Below are positions 10,101 through 17,698 of a stretch of 64,000 bases of DNA, one piece after another. Location of the stretch: the NCBI RefSeq assembly GCF_018860365.1, contig NZ_JAHKPO010000018.1, positions 248,001 through 312,000 on the forward strand, given 5' to 3'. Source of the stretch: Arenibacter algicola. GTDB taxonomy: Bacteria > Bacteroidota > Bacteroidia > Flavobacteriales > Flavobacteriaceae. Within the stretch, counting starts at the first letter, position 1. Every line of letters starts with the position of its first letter. The notes under the pieces were generated by a model. It was not told where the DNA came from. It worked only from the letters and a program-made list of their open reading frames with translations, and did not search any database. A program made the translations under genes and the position numbers.

Positions 10101-11109
10101 TACCATGTGAACCCCCAAGGCCCAAGGACCCAAGAGTTAGTCCGGCAGAAAAACCTCCGGTTTTGGTTTTCGCGAAGGATTGGGAAGCTGAAAATCCATT
10201 CTGTACTTCTGTGGCTACGGCGCTTTGTACTTCTTCAATTGCCCGCGATTGTTCAGATGCAGCCGTTAAACCTTCTGTTTGTCTTATTTCTTCTTCCATA
10301 CTCCCAGACTCCTTTCTGGACCACTCAATAATGGCTACTTTGGTGCTTTCGCCCGGTGCAAGACCTATACTATGTAGAAGTTGGCCAAGCGATAGCGCAT
10401 GTGGTGTCCAAGTTTGGGTAAAGGTCAGTACAGATCCTTTGGCCGGCCTGCTGAAACCGCTTTTCCCTTTGGATGATGTAAGAATGTCTATTTGATGTGC
10501 ACCGTCTGTTAATTCTGTGATATTCTCTTCAACAGTTCCTATAGCTTCATCAATTTGATCAATAAATATTTTTTGGTAACTAAGAGTTTCGGTAGCATGT
10601 TTTCCTCCCGTAGGTAACAGTTCAGCCGGGGCGTCGGGATCGCTATGAACACTTGTTTCGGGATTATAGGCATCATTGACCAAGCGTTTTGCATTGAGAT
10701 ATGGTGGCCAGAGGGAAAATTCCCTAATGGTATCCAAGTGCAAGGCCTTTACCAACTTTTCCTTACTTTTTTGTCCTACACCTTCTAATATTTCTATACT
10801 TTCATTGACAAGTTCATATGCTGGTTTACCTTCTGCATCTTTATTTAATATATCTGAAGGAATCAATCCCAACTTGGCATATAAGGTATCAGGGTCGGAG
10901 GAAGCCAAGGTGATTTCTTCTGTGGCCTTGAATATTTTGGAAGTACCAAGATCAAAAATGTTGTTGATTCCTATTAGCTTTAAAGAGTTCTCAATATCCT
11001 GTGTTACATTCACCATATTGCTAACGGGTAATTGTAAAATTTTCCCAATTGGAAGTCGAGCTTTTTCATCTTTCAAAATTGAATCAATATTAACGCTGCC
11101 TATTCTCAT
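7102..11109 (-). CDS. Giant protein of unknown function with HhH-like N-terminus and OmpA-like C-terminal region
   Basis: A 1335-residue protein that I do not recognise as a whole. There is no signal peptide or clear membrane helix. Residues about 105-120 (IEILEGVGQKSKEKLV) look like a helix-hairpin-helix. Residues 227-265 ('FTQTWTPHALSLGQLLHSIGL' region, then an 'APGESTKVAIIEW' strand) start a conserved-looking core. Residues 270-400 are Ser/Thr/Ala-rich, with a Gly-rich stretch (318-350) flanked by probable helices. Residues about 880-990 are low-complexity Ser/Gly/Thr/Asn. Residues about 1010-1140 resemble an OmpA/MotB-type domain (DIEIYGYTDNSGSNATNQKLRSNRA). The gene stands alone with large gaps on both sides. 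It could be a surface, appendage or contractile-apparatus component, but nothing nearby supports any of these. Confidence 0.75.
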   Translation of the reverse strand: MRIGSVNIDSILKDEKARLPIGKILQLPVSNMVNVTQDIENSLKLIGINNIFDLGTSKIFKATEEITLASSDPDTLYAKLGLIPSDILNKDAEGKPAYELVNESIEILEGVGQKSKEKLVKALHLDTIREFSLWPPYLNAKRLVNDAYNPETSVHSDPDAPAELLPTGGKHATETLSYQKIFIDQIDEAIGTVEENITELTDGAHQIDILTSSKGKSGFSRPAKGSVLTFTQTWTPHALSLGQLLHSIGLAPGESTKVAIIEWSRKESGSMEEEIRQTEGLTAASEQSRAIEEVQSAVATEVQNGFSASQSFAKTKTGGFSAGLTLGSLGLGGSHGSSKTFGSAISVSSSTGRRDISAEMSQDITASTKQNSTSVRNKRAAVVREVKQEEREEIRTRVITNYNHSHALSVHYYEVVQIYKTQVKLSKYDRCIFIPMKPFEFNDVRIIDRYRTVLYNGALTSFTRELIEKASGDIQAKIKLDLRYGSSTLNFPPDCKLRFIKNMFGNADLRKRTKGARVQLDDNSVLIFSQDDLGYIKIDPAIPIDRIKKIELETTSSENTEYTKAEFMVNAILGDRMVNQRVACRLPGTSGTILFFEFKQPEFDKQLSELLNEEKLYYSQLIWQNLTADEVVMRLAHYNYEGQRLIEQIDAVPLTTYGNYIVFRWYPKPMNVNNLINAEASLEARRPILREGLEFNVPDLTRIKTDWAWEQWKKKHIDLSKTEEAFIPLPTEGVFTEAVLGRYNASEKLDITRFWDWQESPIPHQAPDIAPIQAGSRATDDGLTSPRLESPIVNIQNPQPLPDPAGVGAVLNAITTSNIFRDMSGMQQTAALLQQGIDTTGQAAVAGASLAAQNMKTMADLEAAKIGAVRDVLMAYMGGSAKGSSGSNSQVGAMINQGKKMDEQKQDSSSNSSGTGSGSTGTTTSGTSNNSTGTSGGTSQSHEEDAFYSAVSPNRISGNSVTSNPSTNNNQPSNPATQNSANTLPLEERKNSLESQFIIEKVGTTGNHNGAIPMFAWIVYDFGVNNADPLIDNNAKGPFSIRNQLKERYQELIDQDIWIDIEIYGYTDNSGSNATNQKLRSNRAIKASQAFIPTPEGRKANWVKIEDNTMVIENEINLKRISGAPLDYYLADNNTPEGRKKNRSIIIKEIAMHNVTAPGGIRLTDQEENNKRDEIADKIDAIRNTNNKYDLFKVRAYDLWLNPSADLRIFTEHDVTMAILENVDPDVELYPWNPFDDNGPSIASNVLKYVTDYRSEINLDLKNKNKNVENVLATFENLFRELFNGVSAMNKHLDAVSGISNNPYYAGIRIRDWIISQQQGRNTAYHVALEFAEDN

Positions 11110-11564
11110 AATTTAAGGTTTTTCTTTAATAGTAATATGTTTACAAATTAATAAGTGGGCACGAAGGGTCGCTTTCGGGGAATAAATTTGCGGAATGCTG
11201 CTTACCAATTCTTAAGCAAGGAGAAGTTAACCAACATAATCTTTATATCATACCAAATCTGTAACCAATCATGCAACATATGTAACATTAACTACGATTT
11301 ACTATATCCGTATAAAGGAAAGATGCTTTGTAGGAATTTATCCCTAGTATTTGAGTAGGGGCTATGTGAAGTTAATCTCAAGGAAATACTAATGGGTCTT
11401 TTATTTTGTAAATAGATAATCCACCTAATATTCCGTTTAATTATTTGCGGGATTTACGTCATTATACCACATGTTGCGTTACCAAGGTGCTACTGAATCT
11501 AGAAAGGAATTTTAGAATAGAATTGCAAATAAGCAAGTCTTAAATCTATGATATTTATAGAAGA
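11110..11564. other. Intergenic region, no gene seen
   Basis: About 455 bp upstream of the 1335-residue gene and downstream of the SulP gene (both on the minus strand). It should contain the promoter of the giant gene. I see no conserved ORF, RNA or repeat in it; a 67-codon frame at 11155-11358 has no family resemblance. Confidence 0.4.
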
Positions 11565-13214
11565 TTAATTAAAGGATTTGGCCTTTTCCAAGGCCTCATG
11601 AATATTTTTAAATATATACTCCTTGTCCAATAACATGAACACTCCATTCTTTTCGAAATCCTTACTGGTTTCTTCGTTAATACCTGAAAGGATTACTTTT
11701 ATCCCCTTGGCCTTATATGATTTTATGATCTCCTTTAAGCTTTGATATCCGGTGGCGTCGATTAAGGGAACATAACGCATTCTAATAATAATGACCTTTG
11801 GTTGTAAATGGGTATTGGATATGGTCTCCTGAAATTGCCGTGCCGCACCAAAAAACAAAGGTCCGTTAATTTCATATAATAGCACGTTTTTGGGGAGCTC
11901 CAACAATTCATCGTCGAACAAATGTTCCCCGTTAATATTATCCGAAGTGATTTTTTCAACAAGGACAGCTTCGCTCATTCTTTTCATAAACATAAAACTG
12001 GAGAGTACTATTCCAATTTCGATGGCTATAACAAGATCGAAGATTACGGTAAGGAAGAATGTGGTTAGTAGGATGATGATATCCATTCTATTTCCCTTTA
12101 AAATAGATTTAAATTGCCGCCATTCGCTCATATGATAGGCCACAACCATTAATATTCCAGCCAAACAGGAAAGGGGTATCAACTTGGCATACGGAGCAAA
12201 TAAAAGCATTATGGACAGTAGAACTACGGCATGTACTATACCCGCAATGGGTGTTCTGCCACCATTCTTTACATTGGTGGCCGTTCTTGCAATGGCTCCA
12301 GTGGCGGGGATACCCCCAAAGATGGCCGAGAATATATTGGCAGCACCCTGTGCTATCAGTTCCATATTGGAACGATGTTTACCACCTATCATGGAGTCGG
12401 AAACCACAGCGGACAGTAGGGATTCTATACCGCCCAAAAGGGCAATGGCAAAAGCTGGCTGTATCAACGATTTCACCGTTGCATAATCCACGTTGGGAAG
12501 GCTGGGCATGCTCAAATGATTAGGGATTTCCCCAAAATTGCTTTCAATGGTATCAACGGGAATTCCAAAAACCTGTACCACAATAGTAGACAATAGGATG
12601 GCCACAATGGAACCGGGTATTTTCTTTATCAACTTTTGAAAATATAGGGTAATAATGACCGTCCCGGCAGCGATTGCAATGGCATACCCATTTATCTTGT
12701 CCATATTTTCAAAATAGACCACCCATTTATCCATAAAATCGGCGGGTACCTTGGCTATGTTAAGTCCGAAGAAATCATTGATTTGGGAGGAGAAAATAAT
12801 CAAGGCTATACCACTGGTAAAGCCTACGATCAGGGAGTAGGGAATAAATTTTAATAAATTTCCTAGTCGGGCCAGTCCCAAGCCTATGATGATAAATCCG
12901 GCCATAAAAGTGGCTATGGTTAGCCCATTAACACCAAATTCCTGGACAATGCCGTAGACAATTACGATAAATGCTCCGGTAGGGCCCCCAATTTGGACCC
13001 TACTGCCCCCAAAGGCCGAAATTATTATCCCGGCAATAATAGCCGTTATTATTCCTTTTTCCGGCGAAACACCGGAGGCTATGGCAAAGGCGATTGCCAA
13101 AGGAAGGGCTACTATGCCCACAATAAGTCCAGAAAGTACATCTTTTGTAATGGTTTCCTTGGAAATTCCCTCTTTTAAAAGAGAGAACAACTTAGGAATA
13201 AATTCTTTGTTCAT
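11565..13214 (-). CDS. SulP family anion transporter with STAS domain
   Basis: A 549-residue inner-membrane permease of the SLC26/SulP family, moving sulfate, bicarbonate or another anion. The first 420 residues are a run of 10-14 hydrophobic segments starting with the conserved 'DVLSGLIVGIVALPLAIAFAIASG' region. The C-terminus (about 440-545) is a cytoplasmic STAS domain with 'IIIRMRYVPLIDATGYQSL'. There is no fused carbonic anhydrase and no neighbouring sulfate-assimilation gene, so the substrate stays open. Given the sulfatase in the window, sulfate is conceivable, but that is only an inference. Confidence 0.93.
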   Translation of the reverse strand: MNKEFIPKLFSLLKEGISKETITKDVLSGLIVGIVALPLAIAFAIASGVSPEKGIITAIIAGIIISAFGGSRVQIGGPTGAFIVIVYGIVQEFGVNGLTIATFMAGFIIIGLGLARLGNLLKFIPYSLIVGFTSGIALIIFSSQINDFFGLNIAKVPADFMDKWVVYFENMDKINGYAIAIAAGTVIITLYFQKLIKKIPGSIVAILLSTIVVQVFGIPVDTIESNFGEIPNHLSMPSLPNVDYATVKSLIQPAFAIALLGGIESLLSAVVSDSMIGGKHRSNMELIAQGAANIFSAIFGGIPATGAIARTATNVKNGGRTPIAGIVHAVVLLSIMLLFAPYAKLIPLSCLAGILMVVAYHMSEWRQFKSILKGNRMDIIILLTTFFLTVIFDLVIAIEIGIVLSSFMFMKRMSEAVLVEKITSDNINGEHLFDDELLELPKNVLLYEINGPLFFGAARQFQETISNTHLQPKVIIIRMRYVPLIDATGYQSLKEIIKSYKAKGIKVILSGINEETSKDFEKNGVFMLLDKEYIFKNIHEALEKAKSFN

Positions 13215-13390
13215 AATAGAATCAAATGGTAGTCAAGGGTATTCAGTGAGGTTTTCAAGGTATATTACATTTTATGATAGTAATAAGCGGGCATAAACCT
13301 AGGGCGATTTTTTCTTTTGAAATATGACAATAATCATTTTATTTCGTTGTAACATTATATTACTAATATTAAGCAGTTCCATTTTTTTAA

Positions 13391-14902
13391 TTAGGATTGT
13401 AGAGTTGTGGAGACGGTGGCACTTTCGCCTTCTTTCAGGTCTATGCTAAGATAAGAATAAGGCTGTGGTGTATTTTTCTCTACGGTACAATTTGTTTTTG
13501 TACCGTTCACAAATAAAAACTCATGGGTACCAGGTATTTTAGCGGTCCATTTTATAGTTTCCCCATTTATATTGTGGGCTATGGTTTTGGTCCTTCCAAA
13601 ATGTTTTACACCAATTATATTGGAGAGTAGGGGAACGTTGTCCATTTCAGCCCATTCCAAATCTTTCTCCAACCTAGAAAAACTCACAAACCCATTAGTG
13701 GCGGCATCTGCCTCTAAACCCATCAAGCCTCGGGTTAAATGCTCAATTACTGTAAAGGAATTTTCTGGATAGGCCCGTCTGGCATTTAGGGGACTGCACA
13801 AATTAATGATCATCTTGTTGGCCAATTCAGACTTGCCGTTTTCATAAAATATGATAGGCAAATAGGATTTTAGTTCTACTATTAATTTACTAAAATTGGT
13901 CTCGTATTTCTCTACCAGATCCAAAATTTTAGAATCGTCCAGGATGGCATCAAAATAAAATAGATAATGCAAAAAAGCCTGATCTTCCCCTACCATAAAA
14001 TAATCAAAGTTCCCATTGTCATAAAGAATGGAACGATATTCCTGCTTTTCGTTATCATACCAAAAATGATCTAGGAATTCCTGTTCCTGTTTGGCCTTCT
14101 CCATGTATTCTGCAGATAGGGACAGATTGCCCCTTAGCTGTAACATTTCTGCGTAGGCCCTGTATGCGGCCACGATGGACGCGGTCATATCTATACCTAA
14201 AATTGTTTCCCCTCTACCACCTTCATTATAGGAAGGGATTCCCCTTTTATTTCCAAACCTGCTTTTTTCAAGATTCTCGGGTGTATGCAGGGAGCGACTT
14301 CGGTTTAAGATTTTGTCCGAACCCAATTCCCAACGGTCAACATATTCATTAAGGCTCAGTTCATAAAAATTTATCAGATCTGGGTTCTCCAGGTAATCTT
14401 TGTTTCCGGTCCATTTATAAAGTCGATTGGCGCTGTAGGTTACATCAAAGTTGGCAGGCAGGTTATACCAAAAATCTTGATCGTTTTCGTAGTCGACGGG
14501 CGCAGGTTTATTATACCTGTTAATTTCCCAATAGCTACAGTAATCTTTTTCCTTACTAATGTTTTGGGCGAATTTTAGGAACATATTAAAATTGTGTTTT
14601 CCCAGCCCTAAAATTTCTGCCCCAATAGCCTGATGCGACACGTCTCGCATGCAAAACGCTTCACGGTCGGGCAGTGCAGCTTCATACCAGTACCCAACCG
14701 GGTCATCATTATCATGGGCGTAGGACAGGGCCTTGTACTTTGCCCAGCTGAAAGCCTTGTCCAATTCCTTGTTGGAAGAATTGAATAATAACTCTCCAGT
14801 ATTAATTTGGGTCGGTTTTTTCTCGGTTTCTTTTTTACAACTGCCGAGCATAACCACTAAAAGCAATAAAAGGTAGTATGTGGAAGTTTTGGTTATTTCC
14901 AT
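13391..14902 (-). CDS. Lipoprotein with six-hairpin glycosidase-like architecture
   Basis: About 503 residues from the ATG at 14902 (an ATG 18 bp upstream is also possible). The signal is a lipobox (LLLVVMLGSC), so this is a surface or periplasmic lipoprotein. The body is rich in Trp, Tyr, Asp and alternating helices in the manner of (alpha/alpha)6 glycoside hydrolases: 'EAALPDREAFCMRDVSHQAIGAE' (the R-D-x-x-H motif of several such families), 'YWEINRYNKPAPVDYENDQDFWYNLPANFD' and 'RRAYPENSFTVIEHLTRGLMGLEADA'. A C-terminal beta-domain follows. I cannot name a GH family. It is divergent from nothing and stands between SulP and DUF4174. Confidence 0.8.
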   Translation of the reverse strand: MEITKTSTYYLLLLLVVMLGSCKKETEKKPTQINTGELLFNSSNKELDKAFSWAKYKALSYAHDNDDPVGYWYEAALPDREAFCMRDVSHQAIGAEILGLGKHNFNMFLKFAQNISKEKDYCSYWEINRYNKPAPVDYENDQDFWYNLPANFDVTYSANRLYKWTGNKDYLENPDLINFYELSLNEYVDRWELGSDKILNRSRSLHTPENLEKSRFGNKRGIPSYNEGGRGETILGIDMTASIVAAYRAYAEMLQLRGNLSLSAEYMEKAKQEQEFLDHFWYDNEKQEYRSILYDNGNFDYFMVGEDQAFLHYLFYFDAILDDSKILDLVEKYETNFSKLIVELKSYLPIIFYENGKSELANKMIINLCSPLNARRAYPENSFTVIEHLTRGLMGLEADAATNGFVSFSRLEKDLEWAEMDNVPLLSNIIGVKHFGRTKTIAHNINGETIKWTAKIPGTHEFLFVNGTKTNCTVEKNTPQPYSYLSIDLKEGESATVSTTLQS

Positions 14903-15009
14903 GGTGTGGATTTTATTCATTGGATCAGCTTGATTGTTTAGGATCCATATTTTTTAAAAATAAACAATTGCGGATTTGCCATGTCAATAACAGTTCTACA
15001 AATATTGAT

Positions 15010-15477
15010 TTACCTGTTTTTGTTTTTCATTTCGGCTCTTCTCATCGGCATAACGTCAATGGTTGCAAAAAGTTCCGTTGTTGAAAGTACTTCAGTCTTT
15101 TCTAGTTTTATGCCCCCGTCCAAGCCTATCAAAATCACCTTAAAGTCTTCCTTATTGTTTGCAAATTTATCAAAAAGTGTAGGAGAAGTTATCCACTCGA
15201 TATCTTTTCCTTTAATCTGGTAATTCATTAATTTATACCTATCCGGCAAAACCTGATAGACTATAATTTTTCTTTCCTTGAGTTCCTTGGGAAGACTATT
15301 AAATTCGGTAATTTGTTCTTGATATACCCTAGAATCCTCATTTTGGGAAACGATTATAACCACTCGATTTTCCCATTGGTGTTTTTTTAGATCCTGTCCA
15401 TTGGTGTAATTCATCATCAAAACTCCTATTAGAAGAAGGTTAGTACGTATTATGCTATTTAGAGTTTTTACAACCAT
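15010..15477 (-). CDS. DUF4174 domain-containing exported protein
   Basis: A 155-residue protein with an N-terminal hydrophobic export segment (to about 'MMNYTNGQ') and a DUF4174 domain: 'LKKHQWENRVVIIVSQNEDSRVYQEQ' and 'FKVILIGLDGGIKLEKTEVLSTTELFATIDVMPMRRAEM'. The domain has a thioredoxin-like pattern without redox cysteines; its function is unknown. Its start overlaps the corA end by 10 bp, so it is probably cotranscribed and translationally coupled with mscS-corA. Confidence 0.88.
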   Translation of the reverse strand: MVVKTLNSIIRTNLLLIGVLMMNYTNGQDLKKHQWENRVVIIVSQNEDSRVYQEQITEFNSLPKELKERKIIVYQVLPDRYKLMNYQIKGKDIEWITSPTLFDKFANNKEDFKVILIGLDGGIKLEKTEVLSTTELFATIDVMPMRRAEMKNKNR

Positions 15478-16532
15478 TTCTTTTTTCTAAAATAGATCAA
15501 CATGCCAATGGCAATAACAATGATTACCCCCCACATGATAAAATAGCTATACTTATAATGAAGTTCAGGGACTACATCAAAGTTGGTTCCATAGATTCCG
15601 GCAATAAAGGTCAACGGTATAAAGATCACCGAAAATACCGTCAGGAATTTCATGATATCGTTCAACTTACTGCTTATAGTGGTGTGATAAATGTTCAATT
15701 GGTCGGATAGTATCTCCCTGTAACTATCGGAGGAATCGCTGGCATGATTAATATTGTCCTGTAGTTCCTTAAAATGCATCTCGGTACTTTCCGTAATATA
15801 ATCCGATTCCATTTTGGCGAGGCTCAATATCACTTCCTTGGCGGGTTTAATATTCTTTCTCAAGAAATTCAATTCCCGTTTATAGGAGTTGATTTCCCCT
15901 ATAATCTCCTGCTTGGGTTCTTGGAGCAGGCTTTCTTCAAGGGTTTCAATTTTTTCGCCCAGAACCCCAATAATGTAGATGTAGTTATCAATAACAATAT
16001 CCAGCAAGGCAAATAACAGGTAATCCGTGCCGCCATTTCTAATTCTCCTTTTTTGTTTCCTTATGCGCTCCCTGACCGGTTCAAAGACATCGCCTTTGGT
16101 TTCCTGAAAGGATATTAGGATAGATTCGGTCAAGATCAAACTTAAATTCTCCACCTGAATGGTGTCCGAGTTGGGCTGTTGCTGCAACATTTTTATGGAA
16201 ATAAAAATGCAGTTGTCGTATTCCTTGATCGTGGGCCGTGCCTGGGTGTTCAATACATCGGCCAAAACCATTCTGTCAAAATTAAATTCATTGGCAATTC
16301 CTTCAATAATTTCGGTATTGTGCAGTCCATCTATATTAAACCAGGTAACGGTGTCCTTTTCCTGATATTTTAACACCTCCTTTACCGTCTTAATGGTTTC
16401 TTCGGCCAGGCTATTGGCATCAAAGTCAATTATTCGAAGCAGTACTTCATTAATTCTCTTATCGCCCCGGAAGATAAGTTCATCCGGTGAAACACCTATC
16501 TCTTCCTTGGATTTCTTTATGAATCTTGCCAT
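15468..16532 (-). CDS. corA: CorA-type magnesium/cobalt transporter
   Basis: About 354 residues from the ATG at 16532 (MARFIKKS); an ATG 24 bp upstream is also open. It has the long cytoplasmic funnel domain and two C-terminal membrane helices (about 'FLTVFSVIFIPLTFIAGIYG' and 'YSYFIMWGVIIVIAIGMLIYF') ending in a basic KKKW tail. The signature after TM1, normally Y-G-M-N, reads Y-G-T-N (codon ACC on the coding strand), followed by the usual F-x-x-x-P-E loop. The GMN loop is the selectivity filter of CorA, so the Met-to-Thr change is worth noting. It sits between mscS and DUF4174 in one operon, pointing to ion or osmotic homeostasis. Confidence 0.93.
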   Translation of the reverse strand: MARFIKKSKEEIGVSPDELIFRGDKRINEVLLRIIDFDANSLAEETIKTVKEVLKYQEKDTVTWFNIDGLHNTEIIEGIANEFNFDRMVLADVLNTQARPTIKEYDNCIFISIKMLQQQPNSDTIQVENLSLILTESILISFQETKGDVFEPVRERIRKQKRRIRNGGTDYLLFALLDIVIDNYIYIIGVLGEKIETLEESLLQEPKQEIIGEINSYKRELNFLRKNIKPAKEVILSLAKMESDYITESTEMHFKELQDNINHASDSSDSYREILSDQLNIYHTTISSKLNDIMKFLTVFSVIFIPLTFIAGIYGTNFDVVPELHYKYSYFIMWGVIIVIAIGMLIYFRKKKWL

Positions 16533-16590
16533 GTTTATTTTTTTGTTGATCACCACTTTTTCTTTTGTTTATACTATGTTGTTTACCCTG

Positions 16591-17448
16591 TTATTCATTT
16601 TTTGGGAATATTTCTGTATGGCCCGACTTAAAGTGCAGGTCCATTTGGGGAAATGGTATAACAATTTTGTTTTCACTGAATTTACGGTTAATGATCTTTC
16701 TGATATCACTTTTTACCTTCTCGATCCTAAATACATTTTCACTAAAAAAAAGCACCTCAAAATCCAAGGAGGAATTGCCAAAATTTACAAAGCGGCCCTC
16801 TATGGATTTACCATCCTCAAAATCGGGATGCTCCAAGACACTTTCCTCCAATATTTTTACCACAAGATCTACATTGCTGCCATAAGCCACCCCAACACCT
16901 ATCTTGAAACGGGTCTTTCTTTTCTGATGGCTCCAGTTGATTACCTTATTGGTCGTAATCAAAGAATTAGGGATGATGATAGATATGTCGTTTCTGTTTA
17001 GTCCCCTTGAGGTTCGTAGCCCAATTTCTTGGATTTCAACAATATCCCCATCTATTTCAAGGATGTCGTTGATTTTGATCGACTTCTCCGAAAGCAATAT
17101 GATACCAGAAATTATGTCGTTGAAGGTTTGTTGCAAGCCCAATCCAACCCCAACCAAAAGTGCCGCCGAACCAGCTAAAAATAAGGTCAACTTAACGCCA
17201 ATGGATTCCAAAATAAAACCAATGGCAATGACCCATATCACATATTTAATAATTTGATAGAGGGCATAGGTATTTCCCGTATCAAAGTGTACCCCTTTGT
17301 AACGGCGAAACAGGGCTTTTTTTATTAGCTGCACTATCACCTTGGTGATAAGTAAAATTAAAAGTATAATGACAAGGCTGTACACTTTAATTTTATAATC
17401 GCCAATACTGATCAGATTAAAATCCAATAACTTGCTTAGTGTATCCAT
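16591..17448 (-). CDS. MscS-family mechanosensitive ion channel
   Basis: A 285-residue small-conductance mechanosensitive channel. There are three membrane helices (about 22-44, 62-83, 86-110). The pore-lining TM3 has the Ala/Gly pattern 'AGSAALLVGVGLGLQQTFNDIISGIILL', followed by the beta-domain ('INDILEIDGDIVEIQEIGLRTSRGLNRNDISIIIPNSLI'), a family hallmark, and a C-terminal alpha/beta domain. It releases solutes on hypo-osmotic shock. It is first in an operon with corA (58 bp downstream) and DUF4174. Confidence 0.94.
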   Translation of the reverse strand: MDTLSKLLDFNLISIGDYKIKVYSLVIILLILLITKVIVQLIKKALFRRYKGVHFDTGNTYALYQIIKYVIWVIAIGFILESIGVKLTLFLAGSAALLVGVGLGLQQTFNDIISGIILLSEKSIKINDILEIDGDIVEIQEIGLRTSRGLNRNDISIIIPNSLITTNKVINWSHQKRKTRFKIGVGVAYGSNVDLVVKILEESVLEHPDFEDGKSIEGRFVNFGNSSLDFEVLFFSENVFRIEKVKSDIRKIINRKFSENKIVIPFPQMDLHFKSGHTEIFPKNE

Positions 17449-17698
17449 TTCATTTTTTTAGGGCCACCGGATGCCTTGCCAAAAAGTTGCAGCTTGGCCA
17501 GGGGGAGGGTAGGAGCGTTGGTGTTTTTCTATTGAAATATAGTGAAATCCGTTGAACATTTCTTCTAAAATTTGGCTTTTGGCCGTAGTTTTAATCCTTT
17601 ATAAATACATAGAGGCCAGTTGTAACCCTAGGCATAAACTTATTTGTATGGCCACGTTTTGTCTTTGGGGGAAGAGCCATTGGAGGCAGGCCTATAGA

